Origin: Chitinophagales bacterium
GTDB taxonomy: Bacteria > Bacteroidota > Bacteroidia > Chitinophagales > UBA8649
DNA length: 64,000 nt
NCBI GenBank assembly: GCA_020635995.1
Contig: JACJYS010000008.1
Coordinates: forward strand, 1 to 64,000
Direction of reading: 5' to 3'
The notes below the pieces were generated by a model that was given only the letters and a program-made list of their open reading frames with translations, made no database searches and was not told the DNA's origin. A program made the position numbers and the translations under genes. The number at the start of each line of letters is the position of its first letter. Positions within the stretch are counted from its first letter, which is position 1. Below are positions 16,364-23,553 of this stretch, piece after piece.

Positions 16364-16910
16364 TTAAAAAAAATAAGCATAATGTTTTACAATCAATTCT
16401 CTTTGTATATTTTCTTCATAAAATAATGCACTGCTATATTGGTATAACTTTGGTTCATTGGCTAATTTCCAATGTTCTTGCAACGGATTGTTGTGTATGT
16501 AATCCATTTTTTGTTCAAACAACTCTTTAGATTCTATATACAATTCATCAAACCTGTCTTGCCAAATTTTAAATAATTGCTTTCCTTTTGAATACCTAAT
16601 TTTTTCAAGAAGATTAGCTTCTGTTCTTTCAATTTCTTTTCTAATTTGTGTAGATGTAATTTTTTTTAAAATCTCTCATAAAACTTATCCTGTTTTTCCC
16701 ATCTTCAAAATGAATTAACAAATGGATATGATTAGGCATTAAAATATAAGCCATAATGCTTGCCTGATACTTGTTACAACAAAACGATAAACTTTCTACA
16801 ACTATTCTCATACTATTGCCTAAGCTAAGTAAATGCAACCATTTGTTGCAAGTTGTAGTTATAAAAAAGATATTGAACTCATTAAAATTTGCTCTGTTTC
16901 TTAATCCCAT
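16364..16910 (-). pseudogene. REP-associated tyrosine transposase (RAYT), frameshifted in A8
   Basis: The first frame from ATG 16910 encodes 89 residues with the IS200/RAYT motif MPNHIHLLI (the metal-binding HxH) and ends shortly after MRDFKK. The -1 frame after an A8 run (16664-16671) continues without stop as ITSTQIRKEIERTE ... KIWQDRFDELYI ... DYIHNNPLQEHW ... to TAA at 16364, the expected C-terminal half. The total of 547 bases is one over a multiple of three. Family knowledge: RAYTs are single-copy Y1-type transposases that mobilise flanking REP palindromes, which fits the inverted REP copies on both sides. Frameshift may be programmed, mutational or a sequencing artefact. Confidence 0.88.
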
Positions 16911-16938
16911 GGTTTAAAAATAAACATTCTATTAGAAA

Positions 16939-16964
16939 TGTCGGGAGGAAACTCCCGACAGCAC
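16939..16964. repeat. REP palindrome, inverted copy
   Basis: TGTCGGGAGGAAACTCCCGACA followed by GCAC, the reverse complement of the units at 16265-16356. It lies just upstream of the RAYT start, completing a REP-RAYT-REP arrangement. Confidence 0.9.
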
Positions 16965-16967
16965 GGA

Positions 16968-16990
16968 AAGGTAATAACACCTTGAATGGC
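16968..16990. repeat. TTCAAGGT palindrome, copy 2 (half-degenerate)
   Basis: AAGGT-AATAAC-ACCTT then GAATGGC. 32 bp downstream of the stop of the 17022 lipoprotein gene. Confidence 0.6.
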
Positions 16991-17021
16991 GAAGTCTATT
17001 TACTTGCTCATTTATTACTAA

Positions 17022-17360
17022 CTACTCTTTAATCTTTAGTATTTCTATTTTAACAAATGATTTATTAGCACCACCAACCGAAGGACCAGCAATAGTACAA
17101 TGAAAACTATCTGTCAAAATTTTGTACTGCACCTCTAATTCCAACCAATGATAAATAGAGTCAGGAGGATTAATAGGCTTTGTTCTTAGACCAGTATTAT
17201 CTCCAGTTTCAATAACAAAAGTTAAACCGCAATCATTAGCACTTGTTGTTACAGGGTAAAAAGTCCCTTTGTAATAAACCTCTTCCTCAGGCTCATTACA
17301 TGCTAATAAAGAAATAATTCCTATAAATGCAACTATGATGTATTTTAGTATCTGTTTCAT
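17022..17360 (-). CDS. Small lipoprotein
   Basis: 112 aa. Signal peptide MKQILKYIIVAFIGIISLLAC with lipobox LLAC. The mature domain is short and beta-rich (HWLELEVQYKILTDSFHCTI) and I do not recognise it. The signal peptide is nearly the same as that of the upstream 17381 gene (MKKIMKYSLIAFLGIATLLAC), suggesting duplication of the export segment with divergent mature parts. Only 20 bp separate the two genes, so they form an operon driven by the promoter near 17908. Confidence 0.7.
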   Translation of the reverse strand: MKQILKYIIVAFIGIISLLACNEPEEEVYYKGTFYPVTTSANDCGLTFVIETGDNTGLRTKPINPPDSIYHWLELEVQYKILTDSFHCTIAGPSVGGANKSFVKIEILKIKE

Positions 17361-17380
17361 TGGTTACTACAAATTAAATA

Positions 17381-17812
17381 TTAAAGTTTAGTGAAATCTG
17401 CCTGCCAAGAATCTTGATAGTACATTCTAAGTGTATCTTCTTTTATTGAATATCTTTCTGCATCATTTAGGGCATCCATCATTACTTGAGCCCACCATGG
17501 TGTTGGAACTAATGATCTATCTTCTCTTGCAATATTGATAGAAATATTACCATTATTACTCAAAATACAATAATTTCCTAAATATTTAATTCCCGAATTA
17601 AGTGTAAAATCTTCTTTCATTGTTAAAACCATATAAGTAGCAACCGTTCCTGTGTCAGTAATTACTTGCGAAGAATTGATGGTTTTTATATGCTCAAATT
17701 TCCAATTTCCAATTAAGTTGCTATCTCGTATAGGTTCATCTTTTTTTTTGCAAGCCAATAAAGTTGCAATTCCTAAAAATGCAATTAAGCTATATTTCAT
17801 TATCTTTTTCAT
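17381..17812 (-). CDS. Lipocalin-like small lipoprotein
   Basis: 143 aa. Lipobox LLAC, then KKKDEPIRDSNLIGNWKFEH: the 'L-x-G-x-W' opening typical of Bacteroidota lipocalin-like lipoproteins, followed by alternating strands (MVLTMKEDFTLNSGIKYLGN) and a C-terminal strand. Probably a periplasm-facing or surface lipoprotein; ligand unknown. Its 5' region carries the shared promoter and leader hairpin (17856-17908). Confidence 0.72.
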   Translation of the reverse strand: MKKIMKYSLIAFLGIATLLACKKKDEPIRDSNLIGNWKFEHIKTINSSQVITDTGTVATYMVLTMKEDFTLNSGIKYLGNYCILSNNGNISINIAREDRSLVPTPWWAQVMMDALNDAERYSIKEDTLRMYYQDSWQADFTKL

Positions 17813-17855
17813 TGTTTTACAATTTTTTTGGTTTCTTTATAATTTCTCCCCATAG

Positions 17856-17908
17856 TCGGCATCCCTGCCGATTTTCCATTTCTTTATTAAACCGATAAAC
17901 CAAATATA
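17856..17908 (-). promoter_or_regulatory. Promoter plus leader hairpin, copy 2
   Basis: On the minus strand TATATTTG (17908-17901) is followed after 30 bases by the hairpin TCGGCA-GGGA-TGCCGA (17871-17856), then 43 bp to the ATG at 17812. Spacing and hairpin are the same as at 6868-6920. Confidence 0.55.
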
Positions 17909-17948
17909 AGCATTTTTTTACTATTGATGCTGTATTTGCAGGGAATTA

Positions 17949-17974
17949 TTCAAGGTAATAACACCTTGAATGGC
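17949..17974. repeat. TTCAAGGT palindrome, copy 3
   Basis: TTCAAGGT-AATAAC-ACCTTGAA then TGGC. About 75 bp past the stop of the 18051 lipoprotein gene. Confidence 0.75.
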
Positions 17975-18050
17975 AAATACCCATCTTTAGTCTCTAAAGT
18001 GTTTATTGCAACTATTACAATAAATACCAATATTATTATCTTCTTCATCT

Positions 18051-18395
18051 CTAATCAATTTTAAAAAGTGTGATATTCTGATTTAGTGTAAACATTGGTT
18101 GTAAGTGAACACGCTCTTTTGTTTCAAAAGTATATTCAAATCTAGTCCATTCTTCTCCATTATTTTTTTCAAGAATTAAATAATTATCCTCTAAATAATA
18201 CTTAAACGTACCTTCTTTTGAATAATAATGCTTTCTATCAAAACTTACTGTATCTATCATTACTGAACTAAAATCTGCAATATTCCTTTGCCAATCCCCT
18301 TTCAAATTTCTTTTATCTATTTTATCTTGTGAGCAAGATTGCAAAACCAACGCAACAGATAGTAAAAATATTATCATTAGATATACCCTTTTCAT
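18051..18395 (-). CDS. Lipocalin-like small lipoprotein
   Basis: 114 aa from the ATG at 18395. The upstream in-frame start at 18554 would translate through the promoter and leader hairpin, so it is rejected. Signal peptide with lipobox LQSC, then DKIDKRNLKGDWQRNIADFS, again the 'L-x-G-x-W' lipocalin-like opening of the 17381 gene, with six to seven predicted strands. Paralogous in fold to 17381 although sequence identity is low. Own promoter and leader module upstream. Confidence 0.72.
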   Translation of the reverse strand: MKRVYLMIIFLLSVALVLQSCSQDKIDKRNLKGDWQRNIADFSSVMIDTVSFDRKHYYSKEGTFKYYLEDNYLILEKNNGEEWTRFEYTFETKERVHLQPMFTLNQNITLFKID

Positions 18396-18432
18396 AGTCC
18401 TATTTTTTAAGTTCATTAATTTCCCCACATAG

Positions 18433-18489
18433 TCGGCATCCTTGCTGATTTTCCATTTCTCTTTTAAAAAAACCCACAACTCAAATGTA
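18433..18489 (-). promoter_or_regulatory. Promoter plus leader hairpin, copy 3
   Basis: Minus-strand TACATTTG (18489-18482) is followed after 33 bases by TCAGCA-AGGA-TGCCGA (18448-18433), the same hairpin with one A-C mismatch, then 37 bp to the ATG. Similarity to the 6.87-kb copy extends upstream through CATCAAAAATATTCCT. Confidence 0.5.
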
Positions 18490-18549
18490 AGGAATATTTT
18501 TGATGTTTTTGTTATTTCTGCTACTCGTGCCACGATTTGGAGTGTTAAA

Positions 18550-18570
18550 TTCAAGGCAGTAACACCTTTA
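18550..18570. repeat. TTCAAGGT palindrome, copy 4 (degenerate)
   Basis: TTCAAGGC-AGTAAC-ACCTTTA. 18 bp past the stop of the 18589 lipoprotein gene. Confidence 0.5.
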
Positions 18571-18588
18571 TTGGCAAGGTGTAAACTA

Positions 18589-18864
18589 CTATTTTATGCA
18601 CTCCCAGCCTTCTTCTAAATTATTTAATTCTTCTTTACTTCCACAAAATTCTGTAGAATTTCTAAAAGGGTTATTCATAGGATAATACTGCTTTAAAGAA
18701 TCTACGAAAGCTATATACGCTTCCCTACTCTCAAATTCATCTTGACAAATATTATCTTCATTATAGAATAAAAAACTTGTACAATCTACCGAACACAAAT
18801 AACACTGATCTTGACAACCAAAAATTACTAATGTACACAGTAATACTAAACTAATTATCTTCAT
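18589..18864 (-). CDS. Small Cys-rich lipoprotein
   Basis: 91 aa. Lipobox IFGC, then a compact mature domain with several further Cys (QDQCYLCSVDC, NICQDEF, EFCGSK, WECIK), enough for multiple disulphides in the periplasm or on the surface. I do not recognise a named family. It starts 14 bp inside the preceding OMP-like gene and ends the four-gene operon 22111-18589. Confidence 0.68.
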   Translation of the reverse strand: MKIISLVLLCTLVIFGCQDQCYLCSVDCTSFLFYNEDNICQDEFESREAYIAFVDSLKQYYPMNNPFRNSTEFCGSKEELNNLEEGWECIK

Positions 18865-19495
18865 TATTATGTTTTTCTTTTATGAAATTTAGGGGCATTT
18901 CATAAAATACTCCAAATCCAGTACTATAAGACTTAAAAACAAGTTCCCCTCTATAAGAACCTTGAATACTTCCTCTTTGCATCTTATATATTGGAGATAA
19001 ACTTTGATTCATTTTTATACTAACGCCTAAGTAATGACCATTCTTTATATTATATTTAATACCCGCTCTATAAATAATATTTGCAGTATGTTTAATTATT
19101 AAACTTTTATACAAATCTGTAGCTGTTTTATCATTTAAAACTTTACCGTAAGAGTAAGCTATACCTATACCTATATCCCCTTTAACTTTTTTGCCAAACT
19201 CAGCATTTACAAAAAGAGGTATTTGAAGTGTAGCAACACTATAATATTTCTCTTTTATAATATTATGATTGATACCGGTAGAAAAATAAACAGGTATTCT
19301 TTTATTGATTTTATTTACAAACTCCACACCGATATTATATGAATTGTAATCTCTTATAAATCTATATTTGTTACTATAGTCAATATTTGTTTGAATATAA
19401 TGAACTGAATACCTTAAAGAGAAATTTTGAGTATAACAATTACTAAAGGCTAAAAAAAATAAAATACTATTTATTATATAAATGAGTTTTTTCAT
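18851..19495 (-). CDS. Putative small outer-membrane beta-barrel protein
   Basis: 214 aa. Signal peptide ending SNCYTQ, then alternating aromatic and polar strands (NFSLRYSVHYIQTN, YNIGVEFVNKI, VPVYFSTGINHN-type segments) that fit an 8-strand OM barrel such as the OMP_b-brl family. No ligand is suggested. The start lies 29 bp inside the GH16 gene, and the 3' end overlaps the Cys-rich lipoprotein gene, so expression is coupled. A cysteine near the signal cleavage site makes a lipoprotein reading possible. Confidence 0.6.
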   Translation of the reverse strand: MKKLIYIINSILFFLAFSNCYTQNFSLRYSVHYIQTNIDYSNKYRFIRDYNSYNIGVEFVNKINKRIPVYFSTGINHNIIKEKYYSVATLQIPLFVNAEFGKKVKGDIGIGIAYSYGKVLNDKTATDLYKSLIIKHTANIIYRAGIKYNIKNGHYLGVSIKMNQSLSPIYKMQRGSIQGSYRGELVFKSYSTGFGVFYEMPLNFIKEKHNNEDN

Positions 19496-20972
19496 AATAA
19501 TTATTGTGCAAATTAATAAAAAATCGTTGAGGTAAATTGTAGTTTTCTACATTAATAACTTTATTAATACTAAAATCATTACTACTTTCATAGTAAATTC
19601 TACCTAAAATATCATAAATGATAATGCTGAAATTATAGTTGAGCAACTCTTCTGATGGTAATTTTTGTATATAAATTTGATTATTGTTGTAATTAAAATC
19701 AAATAGTAAATTACTATGTTCATTGATAATATATTCATCCAAATAGTCTAATTCTTGTATTTCGTTTTTAGCAGAAATTAATGGTATATCAACTTCATCA
19801 CAAGCATGTTCATCTATTCTATATTCAAACTCTCCATTAAAATTATTAATAAAATCATTTTGAAAAATAATTTCTTTAGTAGCTATCACTTCTAATTTTA
19901 ATGAGCTAATATTAAAATCAAGTCCATCCAATATAATGGTATCCCCCATAATCAAATTATTATAATTAGGGTCAAGATACCCATTAGTTATGTAATCTTG
20001 ATTAATTACTTTTTTTGAACTACAATCTATTTTATTATAATAACGTACATATTCTATTTCAAACTGTTGATTAGGTAATATTGTGTTATCAACACCAAAA
20101 GGAACACCTAAACTTATAATAAGATCCAATATAGGATCAGGATAATTTACCCTAAATGCATAAACAACGGCAGGGTTTGTTGAAATTTGCTCTACCGCTG
20201 CATCTCCACTAAAAGTATTATAATATCTATAAAATGAATATTTAAGTACACCATCAACATACCACTTTATATAAAGAGGTGTATAGTGCAGAGTAATTAT
20301 ATGAAAAATGTCATTATTGAAATAATTGTTTGGATAATCCACTTCAGTTCCACAATCAAAACAGTCTGCATGTGTAGCAAAATCAATTCTACTATTACTT
20401 CCAAAGAACTCAAAAATATCAATTTCATTGTTTGTATTTGAATTAGTAATAGGACATATATTATTACTCCATAACCAAAAAGCTGGCTGAAGACCATGAT
20501 TAGCTTTTCCTATTTTATCTGGAAATTTACATTTTATTTCATAAATACCATAACCAGTATGTTTTTTAGACCATATTATACCTGAGGAATAATTAAAGGT
20601 TTGAGAAGATGAGGGATCTGTTATCTGTTCCTGTTCTGCTCTAAGTTTTAGGGTACCATTAGATACAATTACATTATCATCAAGCATATATTCTGCTGCA
20701 TCATCTAAATACCTCCCCCAACTAAACCTTTTTAACCATATTTCTGGATCAATATCTTGATTAAATTCCTCTTCAAAAATCAACGCCCACTGACCATATT
20801 CATTCCATCCACTTGGAGCGTATACCTCTTGGTCGGGATATACATCATCCCAAAGGTCATAAGCCATAATTAATGGCCAATCTGACCTATTACTAACTAT
20901 GTTGCATGAGAATTGTGTATAAGAACTAAAAACAAAGATGAAATTGATAATTATTAATACTAACCTTTTCAT
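19467..20972 (-). CDS. Secreted GH16 glycoside hydrolase with T9SS-type C-terminus
   Basis: 501 aa. A signal peptide and a short N-terminal part precede the GH16 jelly-roll: EEEFNQDIDPEIWLKRFSWG, GIYEIKCKFP, and the catalytic EIDIFEFFG near residues 183-191 with both Glu of the E-[IL]-D-x-x-E signature. GH16 enzymes hydrolyse beta-1,3/1,4-glucans or galactans (laminarin, lichenan, agar); substrate cannot be told. The C-terminal ~75 residues (SIIIYDILGRIYYESSN) resemble a T9SS type A sorting domain, predicting surface attachment or release. In an overlapping operon with an OMP and a lipoprotein, no SusC/SusD. Confidence 0.85.
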   Translation of the reverse strand: MKRLVLIIINFIFVFSSYTQFSCNIVSNRSDWPLIMAYDLWDDVYPDQEVYAPSGWNEYGQWALIFEEEFNQDIDPEIWLKRFSWGRYLDDAAEYMLDDNVIVSNGTLKLRAEQEQITDPSSSQTFNYSSGIIWSKKHTGYGIYEIKCKFPDKIGKANHGLQPAFWLWSNNICPITNSNTNNEIDIFEFFGSNSRIDFATHADCFDCGTEVDYPNNYFNNDIFHIITLHYTPLYIKWYVDGVLKYSFYRYYNTFSGDAAVEQISTNPAVVYAFRVNYPDPILDLIISLGVPFGVDNTILPNQQFEIEYVRYYNKIDCSSKKVINQDYITNGYLDPNYNNLIMGDTIILDGLDFNISSLKLEVIATKEIIFQNDFINNFNGEFEYRIDEHACDEVDIPLISAKNEIQELDYLDEYIINEHSNLLFDFNYNNNQIYIQKLPSEELLNYNFSIIIYDILGRIYYESSNDFSINKVINVENYNLPQRFFINLHNNYYEKTHLYNK

Positions 20973-20974
20973 AA

Positions 20975-22111
20975 TTATTTATTTTTAAGCTTAGTAATTT
21001 CTTGCTCTAAAACTTGGTTTTTCTTTTCAAGCTGTATCATATACAAGGTTAGTTCTTCTATTTTTTGTAGCAGTATGGCATCCATATCGCCTAAGCTTAT
21101 GCCATTGTCTATTACTTCTTTTTCATTTGGCACATCGGGTAGGTGTTTGTTTTCTGTTATAAACTGCTCTACTTCTGCCAGAGGTTTTAGCTGGTAGTCT
21201 TTTTTAAATACAAAATCTGCCCAGTTGCTTTGGGTTACTATTATTTTTTTAAATATGGCATGCCCATCTACGGTTAGTTTTACATCGGCAGTATTGTGTG
21301 TGCCGGAGGTAATTGTTTGGTTGCCTATTTGTACTTTGCCATTATATGCAATATTAACATTACTTCCTATCTTAACATTACCATTAGGTTCTATTTGAAA
21401 ACGCCAGCTACCTGCACTATGGTCATATAAACCAAATCGTTCTTCAAACTGTAATTGACATTCTTTTCTATTATTACTACTAACAGCACCTAATTTCACA
21501 AGAGTACCATAGCTAGTATTTTTGTTTTCTAAATACAAGAATGTATTTGCACCTCCAACGGCATGAATAGTAGCTGAAGGATTTGCATTATTTATACCTA
21601 TACGTCTATCAGTTCGCTTAACTGTAAACAAATAATCAAAACTAGAAGAACCAGTCCTTTTCCCTCTAAAATGCAAAGACTCTTGGTCGCTATGTGCATT
21701 TATCATCCAATTGTTATCTCCAGTACCATCTAATGTTAAAGATGTCCAGTTATTATCCCCTATGGTTAAATTACCATTAAATATTCCATTCCCATTTATG
21801 TGAAGTTTTTCTAAAGGATTATTTGTATTTATTCCTAAATTTCCATTTTGCTTAAGTATAAGTTTTGATTCATAGGTATATATGGGAGGAAGTCCAACAT
21901 GAAAAATTTCTTTTTCAATTTTAAGATAATCATTGGACCAATATGAAGATGGCCCAGTTAAAGAAGGATGAACAATATGCAGTTTTGCTGACGGAGAAAT
22001 AATTCCAACTCCTAAATCCCCATTTCTATGGTATAAATCACCGTTATAATCAGAACTTCCAGAAGGTATAGGTCTAGATTGAGACATAATAGTACCAAAT
22101 ACTAAAAGCAT
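20975..22111 (-). CDS. Tail-fibre-like secreted protein with C-terminal coiled coil
   Basis: 378 aa. Starts within a hydrophobic signal-like segment (MLLVFGTIMSQS); the hydrophobic stretch continues upstream in frame (YRLYTLIL) without an ATG, so the true start may be further up or non-ATG. The body has beta-rich repeats of the 'GVGIISPSAKLHIVH' and 'GINTNNPLEKLHINGNG' type. The end is the Bacteroidota signature ENKHLPDVPNEKEV followed by a coiled coil (LLQKIEELTLYMIQLEKK). Such proteins are trimeric, fibre-like and often at the cell surface. 2 bp from the GH16 gene. Confidence 0.7.
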   Translation of the reverse strand: MLLVFGTIMSQSRPIPSGSSDYNGDLYHRNGDLGVGIISPSAKLHIVHPSLTGPSSYWSNDYLKIEKEIFHVGLPPIYTYESKLILKQNGNLGINTNNPLEKLHINGNGIFNGNLTIGDNNWTSLTLDGTGDNNWMINAHSDQESLHFRGKRTGSSSFDYLFTVKRTDRRIGINNANPSATIHAVGGANTFLYLENKNTSYGTLVKLGAVSSNNRKECQLQFEERFGLYDHSAGSWRFQIEPNGNVKIGSNVNIAYNGKVQIGNQTITSGTHNTADVKLTVDGHAIFKKIIVTQSNWADFVFKKDYQLKPLAEVEQFITENKHLPDVPNEKEVIDNGISLGDMDAILLQKIEELTLYMIQLEKKNQVLEQEITKLKNK

Positions 22112-22264
22112 TAGTATTAATGTGTATAATCTATAGTTGACTATGTGTCTTGTGTCTTGTAAATCATAATATTTTGTTTTGTTTAATGTAAAACTAATTA
22201 TAAAAATTTAGAATTACAACTTTTTAACAAAAATATTTTAAAAATAAGTATTTATACATAGTTT

Positions 22265-22885
22265 TTATTCTATCAAGCTAATTTCGCCTATACCTTGCCT
22301 TACCAAATAGGCTTGGCTTTCAGTATAGTCTATTATAGTAGAAGGTTGGTTGTTTCCTATGCCTCCGTCTATTACTATATCTACTGTATCTTTATATTGC
22401 TCATAAATTTCTTCAGGGTCGGTTACGTACTCAAGCACTTCATCATCATTTTTTATAGATGCCGATAAAATAGGCGACCCCAACAACTCAATAATAGCCT
22501 TAGGTATGGCATGATTGGGCACTCTTATTCCTACTTCTTTCTTTTTATACCCAAATATTTTTTGAATGGTTTTATTGGCATTTAAAATAAAAGTATAAGG
22601 TCCGGGAAGCAAGCGGTGCATAAGCTTATAAGTGGGCGTAGGCAAATTAGTGGTGTATTCAGAAATATGACTTAAATCTTTACACACTATTGAAAAATTA
22701 GCTTTATTTGGTTTTACTCCTTTAAGCTCACATATTTTTTCATAAGCTTTTTTGTTGCTTATATCGCAGCCTAAAGTATAAACCGTATCGGTAGGATAAA
22801 TAATAACGCCTCCTTGCTGTAGCATATCTACAACTATTTTAAGTCGTCTTTCATCAGGATTTTCGGCATCTATACGTAGTATCAT
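22265..22885 (-). CDS. L-threonylcarbamoyladenylate synthase (YrdC/Sua5 domain)
   Basis: 206 aa from the ATG at 22885 (MILRIDAENPDERR). The longer frame to 22936 overlaps the Nudix gene by 55 bp and is not needed. YrdC motifs: GGVIIYPTDTVYTLGCD, KGVKPNKANFSIVCKD, LLPGPYTFIL and GIRVPNHA. It makes threonylcarbamoyl-AMP from Thr, bicarbonate and ATP for t6A37 modification of ANN-decoding tRNAs; cytoplasmic. TsaC versus Sua5: only the YrdC domain is present, so TsaC-type. Overlaps the upstream Nudix gene by 4 bp. Confidence 0.88.
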   Translation of the reverse strand: MILRIDAENPDERRLKIVVDMLQQGGVIIYPTDTVYTLGCDISNKKAYEKICELKGVKPNKANFSIVCKDLSHISEYTTNLPTPTYKLMHRLLPGPYTFILNANKTIQKIFGYKKKEVGIRVPNHAIPKAIIELLGSPILSASIKNDDEVLEYVTDPEEIYEQYKDTVDIVIDGGIGNNQPSTIIDYTESQAYLVRQGIGEISLIE

Positions 22886-23547
22886 TGTTCTAATATTGTT
22901 AAAAATTCGTTTAATATCATTGCCGTTGCTCCCCAAATAATATGTCCGTTTATATTAAAGCAAGGGCAGTTTATTGAAATATCTTGACTTTTTATATAAT
23001 AATCAAAATTTGTCAAATTGTTTTTATTCATAAAATCAGTAAGCGGTATTTCTAAAATAGATTTAACCTCTACATCATCTTTATTAAAATTTAAAGTTTT
23101 ATCTACCAATGCCACATAAGGATAAATTAAAAAATTGCTGGGCGGCACATAAAGCCAAGTTATTTCTTTTAAAACTTTATCTTCTGCTATGCTTACGCCT
23201 ATTTCTTCATAAGTTTCTCTTAATGCTGTTTGTAGTAGGTTTTTATCCTGTTTTTCGGTTTGCCCACCGGGAAAACTTATTTGCCTACTGTGTACACCTT
23301 TATACTCTTGCCTTTGGGTTAAAACTATATGCGGAATATTGTTTTTATTATAAACCAATAGCATCACTGCACTCATTTTGGGCTTATATATTTTTAATTC
23401 TTCTAAACTTAATTTTTGCCTATAAGGTGGACTTAATTTTGCTTGTGCTTCAAATCCAGGTAGATTTTCAGCATTTATTTGCTTAATTTTGCTATAAATT
23501 TCAAAAAACTGCATTAAAGCTATTAGTTTTGATGCAAAATTAAGCAT
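22882..23547 (-). CDS. Nudix hydrolase, CoA pyrophosphatase type
   Basis: 221 aa. The Nudix box GGQTEKQDKNLLQTALRETY-EEIGV (~93-117) has all conserved residues (G-x5-E-x7-REUxEExGU). LTQRQEYKGVHSRQISFPGG immediately before it is the UPF0035 signature of CoA pyrophosphatases (NudL/NUDT7), which cleave CoA to phosphopantetheine and 3',5'-ADP. Cytoplasmic. Its stop overlaps the tsaC-like start by 4 bp. Divergent from the coiled-coil gene at 23554, with only 6 bp between start codons, so the promoters must overlap the coding regions. Confidence 0.85.
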   Translation of the reverse strand: MLNFASKLIALMQFFEIYSKIKQINAENLPGFEAQAKLSPPYRQKLSLEELKIYKPKMSAVMLLVYNKNNIPHIVLTQRQEYKGVHSRQISFPGGQTEKQDKNLLQTALRETYEEIGVSIAEDKVLKEITWLYVPPSNFLIYPYVALVDKTLNFNKDDVEVKSILEIPLTDFMNKNNLTNFDYYIKSQDISINCPCFNINGHIIWGATAMILNEFLTILEQ

Positions 23548-23553
23548 TATTTA

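Noticed and set aside
16267..16530. 87-codon open frame on the plus strand
   Set aside because: It reads through both REP units and antisense to the RAYT C-terminus; its composition is not protein-like.
18396..18554. N-terminal extension of the 18051 lipoprotein
   Set aside because: It overlaps the promoter and leader hairpin; the ATG at 18395 gives a normal lipobox protein.
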